In this document: one piece after another, positions 50,970 through 62,373 of the stretch
How the letters are laid out: each line of letters opens with the position of its first letter
Numbering within the stretch: the first letter of the stretch is position 1
Source of the DNA: Blastocladiella emersonii ATCC 22665
Lineage: Eukaryota; Blastocladiomycota; Blastocladiomycetes; Blastocladiales; Blastocladiaceae
Direction of reading: 5' to 3'
Assembly: GCA_025594325.1 (NCBI GenBank)
Contig: JANHCV010000014.1
Coordinates: 620,001 to 684,000 of the forward strand
Length of the DNA stretch: 64,000 bases
Notes under the pieces: generated by a model
What the model saw: only the letters and a program-made list of their open reading frames with translations
Told to the model about the DNA's origin: nothing
Databases searched by the model: none
Made by a program: the position numbers and the translations under genes

Positions 50970-52449
50970 ATGGCATCGACAGCCCGCACCGCCCTCGCCC
51001 TGACGCGCGCCGCCGCCTTCGCCTCCGCCGCTGCGGGACGCGTCCCCGCCGCGCGTCGCGTCGCACTACCCGCAACCGCCCTCGCCCGCCGCACCCTCTC
51101 GACGTCCGCGACGGGCGCGCCGACGAGCGACGAGCACCTGATCCCGCTGTACGGCCGCCCCGCGGACGTGGTGCTGACGCACGGCCGCGGCGCGCTGCTG
51201 TACGACACGCGGGGCCGCGAGTACGTGGACTTCACGGCGGGGATCGCCGTGTGCTCGCTCGGCCACGCCGACGCCCAGATCGCCGAGGTGCTGTACGACC
51301 AGGCGAAGAAGCTCGTCCACGTGTCGAACCTGTACCGCAACGAGTGGGCCGAGAAGCTCGCGGAGCAGATTGTGCAGTCGGCGCGCCGCGAGTACTTGAT
51401 GGGAGAGGACCCGCAGATGGCGGCGGCGGGCCCGGGGAAGAAGGAGCTCGAGTTGTCGCATGTGTTCTTCTGTAACTCGGGGTACGCACTCTCCTCGCTG
51501 GCAGCGGATCGCGCTGATCGCTGACCCTCGTCCCCGCTCGCCCGCACGTAGCACCGAGGCCAACGAAGCCGCGCTCAAGTTCGCGCGCGCGCACTACCCG
51601 GACCCGGCCAAGCACAAGGTGCTGACCTTCCACAACGCGTTCCACGGCCGCTCCATGGGCGCGCTGTCGGCGACGCCGAACCCCAAGTACCAGAAGCCCT
51701 TTCTCCCGCTCGTCCCCGGCTTCGAGTCGGTCCCCTTCAACGACCTGGCCGCGGCGCGCGCTGCCCTCTCGCACGGCGGGTTCTGCGCGATCCTCGTCGA
51801 GCCGCTGCAGGGCGAGGGCGGCATCCGGCCGTCGGACCCGTCCTTCCTCCCCGGCCTTCGCGCGCTCGCCGACGAGCACGACTGCCTGCTCATGTTCGAC
51901 GAGATCCAGTGCGGGCTCGCGCGCACGGGCCGCGTGTGGGCGCACCACTGGACGCCCGTGACCCCCGACGTCCTGACGGCCGCGAAACCGCTCGGGAACG
52001 GCGTCCCGATCGGCGCCGTCGTCACCAACGCCAAGGTCTCGACGTCGCTCGCCCCCGCGTCGCACGGCACGACGTTTGGCGGGAACCCGCTCGCATGCCG
52101 CGTCGGATCCCATATCATGGGCCGCCTCACGGACCCCGCGCTCCTCGCGCACGTCAAGGCGATGGGCGACCGCGTCGTCGCGAAGCTCGGCGAGCTGCAG
52201 CACGAGCGGCCGGACGTGGTTGTAGCGGTTCGTGGGCGCGGGCTGATTGCGGGGCTCGAGCTCAACCACGCCGCGGTGCCGGACGCGGGCAAGAAGGTCG
52301 TCGACGCGTGTCGCGCGGATGGGCTGCTCATCTGTACCGCCGGCAAGGAGGGGAACGTCATGCGCATCGTCCCGCCGCTCGTGACGCCCGTCGGCGTGCT
52401 CGATCGCGGGCTCGAGGTGCTGGTCAAGGCGGTCAAGGCGCTCAAGTAA
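50970..52449 (+). CDS. ARG8: Acetylornithine aminotransferase, mitochondrial
   Basis: Exons 50970..51481 and 51552..52449 (70-bp GTACGC...TAG intron); 469 residues. Residues 1-45 (ALTRAAAFASAAAGRVPAAR) form a typical matrix-targeting presequence. Class III PLP aminotransferase signatures: FFCNSGTEANEAALKFAR (made by splicing), FHNAFHGRSMGALSAT, LVEPLQGEGGI, LMFDEIQCGLARTG (Asp to the pyridine N) and TAAKPLGNGVPIGAV (PLP lysine). C-terminal VMRIVPPLV is family-typical. It converts N-acetylglutamate semialdehyde to N-acetylornithine in arginine synthesis. Ornithine aminotransferase is the close alternative, but the IQCGLARTG and presequence fit Arg8. Confidence 0.9.
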
Positions 52450-53409
52450 ATGAAATAGATAGTCGCTTTTCTCATCCATGATTGCTCCTGTGCGCGTGGG
52501 GCGAGCGAGAGTCGAGGTGCGATCGACCGCGCATGCGAGGTTGAGCCACTGGCTGAGCCACTGGGAGGAGCACGTGCAGCAGACCCGCGCAGAACTCTCG
52601 TGGCGGGGATCGAGGTAGACTCGCGGCTCACGCGAGCGGTCCAGAGCATCGAGTCTAAGGGCGTCATAGCGGGAACCAAGCCTCACGGCGCGCGGCGCGA
52701 GCTTGATGAGTAGTCGGGCAAGGCGCAGCAGCTAGAGTCCGCGCTCGCTGCGCAGCAGCGTGTCACTGAATCGTACGGGGACGAGGTCGCGGCTCTCGAT
52801 GAGTAGCGCGGGAAGGGTCATGGCCATAATCCGCGACCTCCGCCGGTCACCCGAGAAGTACGCCAGCGAGGCGAACGACCGCGATCCGCTAACTCCGCCG
52901 GTCGCTGAGGAGGGCGCCGGCGGGGCGAATGTCCGCTTCGCAGACCGCACAGCAGCGGCAGAGGCGCGGACTCGGTGCGAGGGGCAGCGCGCAGCCGCGG
53001 ACGGGCACCCGAGGGTGCGGGCCGCGACGAGGAACCGCAGAACAGGGAGGAAGACGGCAGCGGTCCCCTAGTTGGTCAAGGGCGAGCTGGATCGGAACGG
53101 GCGTCGGCGAGCGACCGCTGGACGGTGCACTTTCGCAAGGACAGCGGGTCCAACGACGACGACTCGTCAAGGGCGAAGAGACGGCGCAGCCGTCGTGCGC
53201 GCAGCCGTAGGCGAGCGTGGTGGGCGTCACGATACAGGGCGAGCTGAATCGGGGCGTGGCACGAGCCGACGATGCACATTGACGAGGAAGGCGGGTCCGA
53301 CGACATTGACTCGTCGAGAGACGGTGCAGCCATCGTGCGAGCTGTTGCGGGAGAGCGTGGTGGAGGTGACGAACGAGAACAAACGTGTATGGAGAGAGAA
53401 GAGACCAGT
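52450..53409. other. Intergenic, mostly degenerate repeats
   Basis: 960 bp between ARG8 and TOM5 (3' to 3'). 52740-52960 repeats a CGACCTCCGCCGGTC/GCGATCCGCTAACTCCGCCGGTC element twice; 53082-53385 is a tandem duplication. No gene called. Confidence 0.5.
53082..53385. repeat. Tandem duplication, ~150-bp unit
   Basis: Units at about 53082-53236 and 53237-53385 share, in order, GGGCGAGCTG.ATCGG, CGACTCGTC.AG, GACGG.GCAGCC.TCGTGCG and GAGCGTGGTGG.  Divergence of roughly a quarter suggests an old event. Confidence 0.6.
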
Positions 53410-53852
53410 TTAGAGCTCCTTGACGAACTCAATGGCGAAAGGCACTACACGTACGAGCGATGTGAGGTGTGAGATCGCCGTGACAACGGAGCGAGTTCGG
53501 TCGGCGTTGGGTCGCGGCAACGTCATCGGGGGCACAATCGTGAGCGGGATAAAGCAGCAACGCCGGAGCTTGCCCGTTTCCGCTCGTACTCATTATGAAT
53601 CAGATTTGGGCCGTCAGGGTGCGTCGGGGGAGAAGGTTCAAGTCATCGCGGTGCGTGCGGGAGCGGGCGACATAAATCAACAAGCCAGATGTGCGACAGC
53701 CCCCTCGATTGCCACGAGCCAGTTGCGACAACGACAGCGGACGTACCGAAGCGCAGGACCGCGACGGCGCCGGCGAACCAGATGCCGGTCGAGACGACCT
53801 TGGCGCGGTTGGCGGCCATCTCCTCGGCGCTGGGACCACGGGGCATGAACAT
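53410..53852 (-). CDS. TOM5: Mitochondrial import receptor subunit TOM5
   Basis: Two exons, 53747..53852 and 53410..53444, giving 46 residues. Exon 1 encodes MFMPRGPSAEEMAANRAKVV and IWFAGAVAVLRF. The intron runs from a GTACGT donor to a GTGTAG acceptor 302 bp away, joining to VPFAIEFVKEL and a stop. The result matches small Tom5 proteins: a short acidic N-terminus, one TM helix, then a (T/V)PF...V(K)KL tail (fission yeast ends LTPFAVDYVKKL). Tom5 is a tail-anchored TOM-complex subunit that passes preproteins to Tom40. The gene is too short and split to appear as an obvious ORF. The intron is four to five times longer than any other seen here. Confidence 0.78.
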
Positions 53853-54053
53853 CTTGATTGCGTGGAGTTGGGGGTTCAAGTTACGTTGCAGGCAAGGCGT
53901 GCGTGCGATGGCGAGGGGAGCGGGGAAGGGTCGAGGTCGACAGCAGCGGTGTTTGTGGCGCGGGCATCAGCTGACGTAATGTCTCACGCTCAGCGGGATG
54001 AGCGCCGCGTCGACTCACCGACGCGCTCTCTCCGACGACAACGAATGTCAACG

Positions 54054-56507
54054 ATGAAGCAAATGAAGAAATCGGGCCGCAACTCGGCGCAGCACGTCAA
54101 GGCGAGCAACGGGCGCCCGCCCGCCCGCGCCTCGGCCGGCTGAACCCTCGAGTGGCGTCGTCGTGCCGCTCTCGTCGCTTCCTGACACCATCGTGACGCT
54201 CGTGCTGCAGCTGGCGCGCCCACGCACGGCCGCCTGCGTCGCTTCGAGCAGCATCATCACATCCGCGCGCGATTCGCGTCTCAACCGCATTTGGGCGCCC
54301 ATCGTGCTCCGCCGCTTTCTGAACCCGCAGCTTGAGACGCAGTTCAAGCAGAAGCTGCGCGGGATGCGCATCTACAACGAGCTCTGCTTCCTGCTCAACC
54401 AGGCCTACTTCAACTCGACCCTCAAGTTCCCCGTCCGCGGCGTTCTCGCCCCTGACGCGCAGCTCATTCGTGCTCTCATGGCGGGCTTTCTCGTCGACCA
54501 GCGCCAGTTCGCGCGCAAGCACCCGAAATTCGTCGAGGGCGAGCTGGCTTGCGCCCTGAACGAGCTCTTTTACTGCTCTGCGGACCCCGTCGGCGACTTG
54601 GCCAAAGTGCGGCCGAGCCACGTTTCGCACTCGCACATGGCGGCGGCGTTTCTCATCATCGCCGCCGCCGCGCACATGGACGACGCCGACTTGCTCACGG
54701 ACCTGCTTGACGCCGTGCAGCGCGACCTCCCCGAGGTCCTCAAACTAAGCCTCCCGCCATCGCATTGGTTCGGTCTCACTTTCGAGGGCGAAATCGAGCT
54801 CATGAATTCGGGCGTCATGAATGTCCTCAGCAACGACTACGAGCGCGAGCTCGTCCCGACCTCGTTCCTCGAGCACCTGTGCCTCGCCTCGGCCGTCACC
54901 TGGTGCCCGAACGCGTTCCGCGTGCTCAGCGACCCGCGCTTCCGCATCGACACGAAGTGGCTCGCGCACGTCTTCGGGCAGAACACGGTCGCGCCGTTCG
55001 CCCTCGCGGTGCTCCAGAACAAAAAGACGGCGCGCCCGCCCGCCGAATTTATGCCGATCCTCGACTGGCTGCTGCGCGAGCACAAGCACGTCCGCTTGTG
55101 GACCGCGACCGGGTTCCATATCGTCACGCACCTTCTCGAAAAGCTCCCGCGCGACTACATGCGCTACGCCGCGGAGCACTACCCGACGTGCCTCACCGAC
55201 GCGATAGACGATCGCGATCTCGAGCGGATTCGGCACTTTATTCTTCCACTGGAAGCCCAAGGATCTCGACCCGGACTTTTTCGTCGTGCTCGACAAACTC
55301 GGGCTGCTCATGGACTGGACGTGGGGGATCATTTTGCAGTTTGGGCTCGCCGAGGACGAGGGGACCGGGACCAGCGATCTCTCGTCGTTTGCCGTCGACC
55401 ACCTCGGGTCGCGCCTCACTGCCGTTCTCGTCGAGGGTACGCCCGCGCTCATCCCGCGCCGCACGAATCTGATGGACTCACCACCTTCTTCCTCGAACAG
55501 CCTTCCGCATGAGCATCCTTGACTCGTGCACGGACGGGCACAGCGCGACGTGCGTCCTGCTTCAAGCGTACCGCCAGCTCGGCCGCGAGGCCCTCGAAGC
55601 CGCGCTCCCGAAAATGGCTGCCGTCATGAACGAGTCGTTTGAGTTCATGCACCAGAGCGTCGACGACCGCGCCCGCCTATCGCGCCCGATCGCCCTGATC
55701 CTCGACCACCTGTTGACGTGCGGCGAGCGCCGCCGGCTCAGCCCGCCGATCCTGTTCCGCCTCGCCAACGAGTTCCTCGCCCTCGTCCGCTCGCCGCGCG
55801 CGAGCGAGTACGCGGGCATGGCGTGGTTGCCCGTTGTCGTGCTGGGGGATGAGCACTCGCGCGAGGCCGCGATCGCGCAGGTTCGCGCCAAGGGAACGGC
55901 GACCACGCGCGTGTTCCTTGTCGTCCTGCTCGAGCAGCTCTTCAGCGGTCAAGCTAAGACGATGTACTCGCCGTTCCCGCGCGAGGAGACGCGCCGGTGT
56001 ACGCTCGAGACGCACGCGGCGTGGGGCAACGCCATGGACGACCTGTACCAGCTGCTCCGCGAGGCCAACGCCACTGCCGCGTGGTTCCCCGCTGACTGCG
56101 CGAGCTCGGTCCGCCTCATCGCGCAAGCCAAGGGCCGCACTGGGCTGCAGGGCCGGATCGGCGACGAGCTCGCCGAATACCCGAACGGCGTCTGCCCGCG
56201 GTACCGCGCACCCGTCGTCCCGCGCGTGCAGCAGGCGTTCCGCTTCGTCCTCCGCACCGAGCCAAAGCAGGCGCTCGCCGAGATCGCGGCCGCGACTGCG
56301 CTTCCGCTCGAGTTTTGGTGGCTCGTGCCCGACGGCGCGCTCGACGGCGTCAAGGACGGGAAGTGGGTCATGAAGATGGCGCGCAGCGTCAAGCGCGAGT
56401 TTGGCGGCGAGGCGGCGCGGGACGTGTTCCGCGAGATTCGGCGGGTTGCGCCCAAGACGGTGGCGGGGCCGGTCGAGTCGGTGATTGCGGCGCTCGAGGG
56501 GCAGTGA
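54054..56507 (+). pseudogene. F-box-like family H, member 1, two frameshifts
   Basis: Start at ATGAAGCAAATG, the position matching H2. The first 29 codons end in TGA at 54141; the family frame resumes one base over as EPSSGVVVPLSSLPDTIVTL. F-box-like part: LSSLPDTIVTLVLQLARPRT and RDSRLNRIWAPIVLRRFLNP. A second one-base shift near 55247 separates ERIRHFILP from WKPKDLDPDFFVVLDKLG. A 64-bp intron (55437..55500, GTACGC...CAG) leads to AFRMSILDSCTDGHSATCVL and a long helical C-terminus ending EFWWLVPDGALDGVKDGKWV. GC3 is high throughout, so decay is recent or the shifts are sequencing errors. Confidence 0.65.
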
Positions 56508-56689
56508 GCGGGTAGGAGGTAGGTATGGTGTGTGCGCGGTGGCCGAGTCTGTTTCGACCTGCGCAGAGTACACAGTTTTGTACTTGACGCGTTCTGGTCG
56601 TACGATAGAACGCTTCGCCAGCACCGCTGGCTTCTCCCTCACTCGCACAGCGCGAGCAAGAGCCGGAAGAGCGGGGCTGCGAGACATGG

Positions 56690-56714
56690 GAGACGCGTCA
56701 AGATATCATGTGAC
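56690..56714. promoter_or_regulatory. Composite box upstream of H2
   Basis: GAGACGCGTCAAGATATCAT then GTGAC, followed by GCACGTGACGTGACCGACGCGTCG, i.e. a second, inverted-order pair. About 285 bp upstream of H2. Confidence 0.5.
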
Positions 56715-56998
56715 TCGCACGTGACGTGACCGACGCGTCGTTCAAGGCTGGAGACGACGCGTTTCAATCTTGGCAGCTCTCGCACGACCGCGTAGATCGC
56801 GTGTACCATGAAAGTGTATGAAAGTGGCCGCTGGTCGCAACTCGCATGTCGTGGGAACTGGAGCCAAGGCGAAGGCTGGGGGATGGGAATCGGCGCAATC
56901 AAGCGCGACAGCGTTGGCGAACAGCGCCCGCGACTCTAAACTTGAACCCCACTCGTCGACGCGCCCTCTCTCTCTCTCCCGACGACACTCAATCGGCC

Positions 56999-59407
56999 AT
57001 GAAACTAATGGAAACTCCTGGCGACTTGGTGCAACGTGCCGCGGTCGGTGCTTCGAGGCATGGCGGCCAGTCGGGCGTCCCCGCCGCCACATCGCTCAGG
57101 TTGCTTCCCGACGAGATCGTGACCATGGTCTTGCAGCAGGCGCAGCCGCGCTCGGTCGTCTGCGCTTCCTCTCGCATCCTGTTCACAGCCGCGCATGTGC
57201 CCTCCATCGGCCGCATTTGGGCTCCCGTGGTGCTTCGCCGTTACATCAACCCGCAGCTCACTGAATCTTTCGAGCACCTTCCTTTGGCCTGGGTCCACTC
57301 CGAGATTGGTGTTGTGGCTGCTCAGCCGCTCTTTGCTCCTCACTTGGACGAGCCGCTTGCAGGCGTCGCGGAACCAGACCCGTACCTAGTCTACGTGCTC
57401 ATGGACGGCTTGCTCTACGACTTGCGAGCTTACGCCAAGCGGCACTGGAGAACGTTTCCCCATGCTATTGACTGGGCCCTGCTCGCGCATTTTCTGGGCC
57501 CAGAGGGCGACTTTGCCAAGGATCGGCCCCGCTTTCCTGTACATCCGCACCTCGTCTCCCCGTTTATCATCCTCGCAATGGCTGTTCAAATGGATGACGC
57601 TTACCTGCTCGCGGCGCTGATTGACGCCGTTGAGCGGAACCTCTCTGAGTTGCTTCGCGCCAGCAATCACGCACTCTTGTGGTGGTCACTGACTTTCCAA
57701 AGCCAGCTACTCTGCGCCCAGTACAACGTGAGCGGAGCATATGGGTCAACGATCCATGTCTCGTTCGTTGGGCAGCTACTCCTGTTCGCGGCCGTGTCCT
57801 GGAGCAACAAGTGCGTTCACGTTCTCAGCGACCCGCGATTTGGCCTCGATATGCGCGGCCTTCCCCACGTCCTCGGCGATAACGTGCTTCCTCTCTTTGC
57901 AATCTCGGCTCTCGTCGAGCACAAAAATCGGCCGTTTGTGGAGCTCCTGCCAATTCTTCACTGGCTCCTTTGTACGCGCAGGCCGGGACCCATGCGCGCG
58001 CCCAACGGAACCCATCTAGCTGTCCTCTTGACGGGTCGAGTCCCTTGGGGCTGCTTTGTTCACGTAGCAAGCTTGTTTCCAACCTGTCTCACTGACGGCC
58101 TCGAGCAAGCGGACTTGAACGAAATTTCCTCCGAAGTTTAGACGTGGGACCTCATGGATGAAAGCGCCTACCATCTCACGCTTTTGAACAAGCTCGGTTT
58201 CCTTGACAACACCGCCTGGGGTCACGTCATATTGTGCGGTCTCATCCAGGATGGGGGCACCGGCGCTGGCGCGCTCTCGCAGTTTGCTTCGAGTCAGGTT
58301 GGACTCGGCTTTCAATCTGCGCTTGCTGATGGTACGTCGAATCTGTCAAGTAAACGTCACTGATTGTCCTGACTACTCACTCCCACTCCACGCGGCATCC
58401 GAGTAGCTTTGTACTTGAGCGTGAAGCGCGACTGTCGCGGTGGTGGTAGCGCGGTCAGCCTGCTCACACTTGCCAGCCGCAGGCTTGGCAAAGGTCCTTT
58501 CAGATTAGCAGTGCATGCATTTGCCACAGCGATTGCTGAAGCTCTTCTCGAGACGGAGCATCTAGATCAAACTGGGCTCTCTCGCATTGTCGTCATTGAG
58601 CGCGCACTAAACGACTTGGTCAGAGGAGTCAAGTGGGCGCTCGGTCGGTGGACTTGCTTCGTCCTCGCAAACCAGATCATGCACTTGCTAGGACCGATCG
58701 GCCTTTCCAATATCATGGAGCTGTCATCGACTCTGGCGGCGGTCCTCAATGACCCCGCAACGCGCGACCCTGCACTTGCACATATTCACTGGAGTGGAAC
58801 TGCGCGCGCAATGCTGGATACCATGATCTCCCACCAGCTACGCTCGGGTCCGTTCGTACTCACGCCGGGCGTACTTGCAATGACTAAGCGCTGCTTTCGA
58901 TTCACGCACGAGTCGTGGTTTGATGCCATGTCGCAGCTCCAGCAGGTCGCACTTGCGGATCGTAAACCTGACGAGGCAGCAGCGCCTGCAACGTCATTCC
59001 CGATTGGTATTCGGTCGAGTATCAACTCTCAAATGATCACGGGCTCTCGAGGAGGGCTGCACGACCATCTCGTCCGTGAGCGCGAGGCACCCGCAGGTCT
59101 CGACACTTGCCCCCACTGCGGCGGGAGGTTGGTACTCCGTCTGCGCCGCACGTACGAGTTTCTCACCCGCAACGAGCTCGCAGCAACTCTCGACGCGTGC
59201 GAGGTCCTGATGCCGGTCGCTTTTTGGGAACTCGTACCAGACGGCGAGCTTGACCGTGTCAAGGACGTTGCTTGGATCGCGGCTTTGGTGCGCCAGGCGA
59301 AGCTTCACCTTGATGCTGAGATGTTCGACGCGACGATCCGCGAACTTGCTCGTGTTGCGCCCGTCGCCTCGAGCTCTGCCGAGTTCGTTAGCGCGACGCT
59401 TGAGTAG
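56999..59407 (+). pseudogene. F-box-like family H, member 2, in-frame TAG
   Basis: Segments 56999..58331 and 58407..59407 (75-bp GTACGT...TAG intron); 776 residues plus one internal stop. F-box-like part: LRLLPDEIVTMVLQQAQPRS, VPSIGRIWAPVVLRRYINPQ. A TAG at 58139-58141 follows LNEISSEV; the same frame then continues TWDLMDESAYHLTLLNKLGF. After the intron: ALYLSVKRDCRGGG, a helical region, a CPHCGGRLVLRLRRTYEF zinc-ribbon-like knot, and FWELVPDGELDRVKDVAWI at the end. If the TAG is real, the N-terminal 380 residues could still be made. Confidence 0.65.
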
Positions 59408-59574
59408 CGTTCAGTGAGGTTGCATGAGGCGTCTGATGATCTCGTTTGTTGTGATTTTTTATGCAATCTGTACGAAAATTCCTCCTCTTTTGCTATTCAA
59501 ACTTGCGTCATCGTCCAGAGGTCAGTGTGTGACGTGCAAGATGAGGACGTCGGGTCGGTCGGGGCTGGAGGAGG

Positions 59575-59608
59575 GACGCGTCGATCAATCATGTGATCGC
59601 GACGCGTC
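59575..59608. promoter_or_regulatory. Composite box upstream of H3
   Basis: GACGCGTCGATCAATCATGT then GATCGCGACGCGTC: a GACGCGTC at each end around a central TCATGTGA, so the whole site is nearly palindromic. Ends 66 bp before the H3 start. Confidence 0.6.
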
Positions 59609-59674
59609 GTCAAGCCACTTCGGTTCTCACGCCTCGAGCCCAGCTCGCGCTCCCCTGCGAATCACAACACGACC

Positions 59675-62077
59675 ATGAATCGGATGGATGACCGCTTACA
59701 CTTGATGCAACGTGCTCTCGGCGCTGGCGGCGATGCCGATATGCCACCAGTTGCACCACCGGCCGAACTCGCCACGCTTCCGGACATGCTCCTCACGTCG
59801 ATTCTTCAACTCGCATGCCCTCGCTCGATCTCTTGCATCGCATCTCGCGCTCTTCTCGGCCCAGCTCGCGAGCTGAGCCTCAACCGCATTTGGGCGCCTG
59901 TCGTGCTTCGCCACTTCATCAACCCTCGGCTTCTCGCAGGCTACAAGGCCAAGCGGAGCAACCGCAGATTTTCCGAGACCGGTTTCGTTCTCGACCAATC
60001 TTTCGTGCTTTCGTTCGAAGCGATATCAATCGAGCGAACCGCGCCGCCCAGCCCACAGCTCTTGCTCGCGCTAATGAAGGGGTACCTGTTCGACATTCGT
60101 CACCACGCACAGGGCAACTGTTTGGTTTCCAATGGAGCGCTTTTTTGGGCCCTCATTGATCACGTCAGCCCTTTGTCGGACCAAGCAAACCGGAAGAAAC
60201 ACAAGCCCCAATTCGATGTACATCCGCACCTTATCGCACCGTTTCTGATCCTCGCAGGCGCTGTGTGGCAAGACGACCTTGTCCTGCTCAAACAGCTGCT
60301 TCGTTCCTTCGGCCCTAAAATTCCTCACGTCCTCAAAGCGCTCCTCTCGGCGCGCGCTTGGCTACGCCTCACGCTGTCAACCGAGTTGTTCGTTCCCCGG
60401 CTACCTCAGATCGGGGTAGGCCGCGGTAATATCACGTTCCTCTCATACCTCCTGATTCTTTCCGCGCTCTCGTGGAGCAGCAAGTGCTTTCGCTTTCTAA
60501 GCGGCCCATTCATGACAAACAATCCGGGCCTCAAAGTCGACCTGGAAAGTCTTGCGCATGCACTTGGCGATAACGCGATAGCCGCGCTTTCTCTCTCGCA
60601 GCTTGTCTACGAGAATCGGCCTCCCGACACTCTCAAACCAATTTTTGACTGGTTCATGTCCACGTGCAAGCCGGGTGCCTTGCAAGTTCGTGGTGCCCAC
60701 ATCGTACTCGACCTGATCCGTGGGTCATCTTGGGCCTATCTTTCCTATATCGTCGAGCACTACCCTGGTCCTATCAAACTTGGCTTTGAGCGCGCTAACA
60801 AGCTCTTGGCATGGATGTTCTTCTTGAAGAAGAATCCAGAGAAGGTCGACTTGGCCTTTGTCATGACTCTCGAGGCGCTTGAGCTCCTCGACTGTTCCAG
60901 GGCTTGGGCTTACGTGCTTGCCATTGGACTGATGCAGGACGAAGGTACTGGCATTGGCGCAGTTTCGAGGCTCGCTGTTGATCGACTTGGCTCTGACCTC
61001 AAAGATGACGTTTCGTTTGGTGCGTGAAAAGGCCTCGAAAACCCTTAGTACCTGACCAATGCTTAAATTTTGCAACTATGTAGCGACTGCAGTCGGCTCG
61101 GAAGGGTCGCATGAAGGCCGTTGCAGCGCAACCAGCGTGTTACTATTTGGACATAGCCAGTTTGGGGGCGCTCAACTCGAAGTCATGATGCCCCAGATCG
61201 CCAAGAACATCTTGAAAGCCTATCACATTCACCGACTGGAGCAGCGTGATCCTTCTGCCCACGTCACTTTTATCAGCGCTTGCTTGGACCGACCATTTGC
61301 TTGCACTGAGCGACAGCTGATCCCGTGGCACCTCCTCTGCCTCGCGAACGAGCTGTTTGCAGCACGTGAGATTTACGCGCTGCCGACTCTCGGGGCGATC
61401 GGATGGGTCCCGGCTGTTGTTCTCACCGATCCATCGACGCGGACAGCTGCACTTGACAGTATTCGCAACAGCGGCACAGCGGCATCGTTCTTCGCATCCA
61501 TGCTCACAAGCCAGCTCGAGCAGCGCGCGACGCGGTTTCCGGCCAACTTGCCCGCGGAAACCGATACCTGCCTTCTCCAGGCCCATGATTCGTGGTTTGA
61601 GGCCATGTCCGAGCTCCATCAAATCGCACACAACGCCAGGCGACCGACCCAGCCTCGCTACTCTCCGCGGGAGTGATTTCACTGATCCAGCAGCAAATGC
61701 TCAACGGGCCGCAGAACGGCCTTCAAGCACTTCTCGACGCAGAGCTGGCCGATGCTGCCTGTTGCGGAGCTTGCCCTCGATGCGGCGCAACGTTGGTCCC
61801 GCCGCCCCGTCGCACGTACGAGTTTCTCGCATTGACCGAGCTACGCTTGACGCTCGAGGCGGTCCAGACCGACTCTGTGGTCCCGCTCGCTTTTTGGGAG
61901 CTAGTTCCGTCCGGCGCTCTTGACAACGTCAAGGACGCGGCCTGGATTGCTGACATGGCGCGCAAATCGAAGCACGAACTTGACGCCGACACGTCGGCCG
62001 CTATCATTCGTGAGCTCCGCCGCGTCGCACCGGCGGCTTCGAGCTCGACCGCTTCCTGCGATGCGTCCCTCGAATGA
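59675..62077 (+). CDS. F-box-like family H, member 3, one frameshift
   Basis: Segments 59675..61019 and 61084..62077 (64-bp GTGCGT...TAG intron); about 779 residues if the shift is bridged. F-box-like part: LATLPDMLLTSILQLACPRS and RELSLNRIWAPVVLRHFINP. After the intron: ATAVGSEGSHEGRCSATSVL. The frame breaks near 61665-61676 (PRYSPRE-TGA) and resumes as GVISLIQQQMLNGPQNGLQA, in line with H2. Then comes CPRCGATLVPPPRRTYEF and the C-terminus FWELVPSGALDNVKDAAWIA. Apart from that one base the gene is open. Confidence 0.68.
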
Positions 62078-62373
62078 CCTTGCACGCGCTCGAAGCTCCA
62101 TGGCGCGCGGCTGCCTTGATACGGCGGGCCGACCAAAATATTTTTAACCCGATTGCATTTCCAATCAACTGCCTACCACGTACCCGAAGCTAGTTTGAGG
62201 GGTTTGTACAAGCAATGCGGCCGGAAAACGCGTCCAAACGCGTTGCGACAGGAGTGACAGGTGGATCAGCTGATGCTCGCCGAGGGCCGAGTTGAGGCGG
62301 CGCAGCGGGCGGCCGTCCCGCCGCGGCCGTTCTCCTCCTCCAGTTGTTTCCCAAAGATGCCCTGTGCTACATC

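Noticed and set aside
52732-53071. Short ORFs on both strands between ARG8 and TOM5
   Set aside because: They lie in duplicated non-coding repeats and have no consistent frame between copies.
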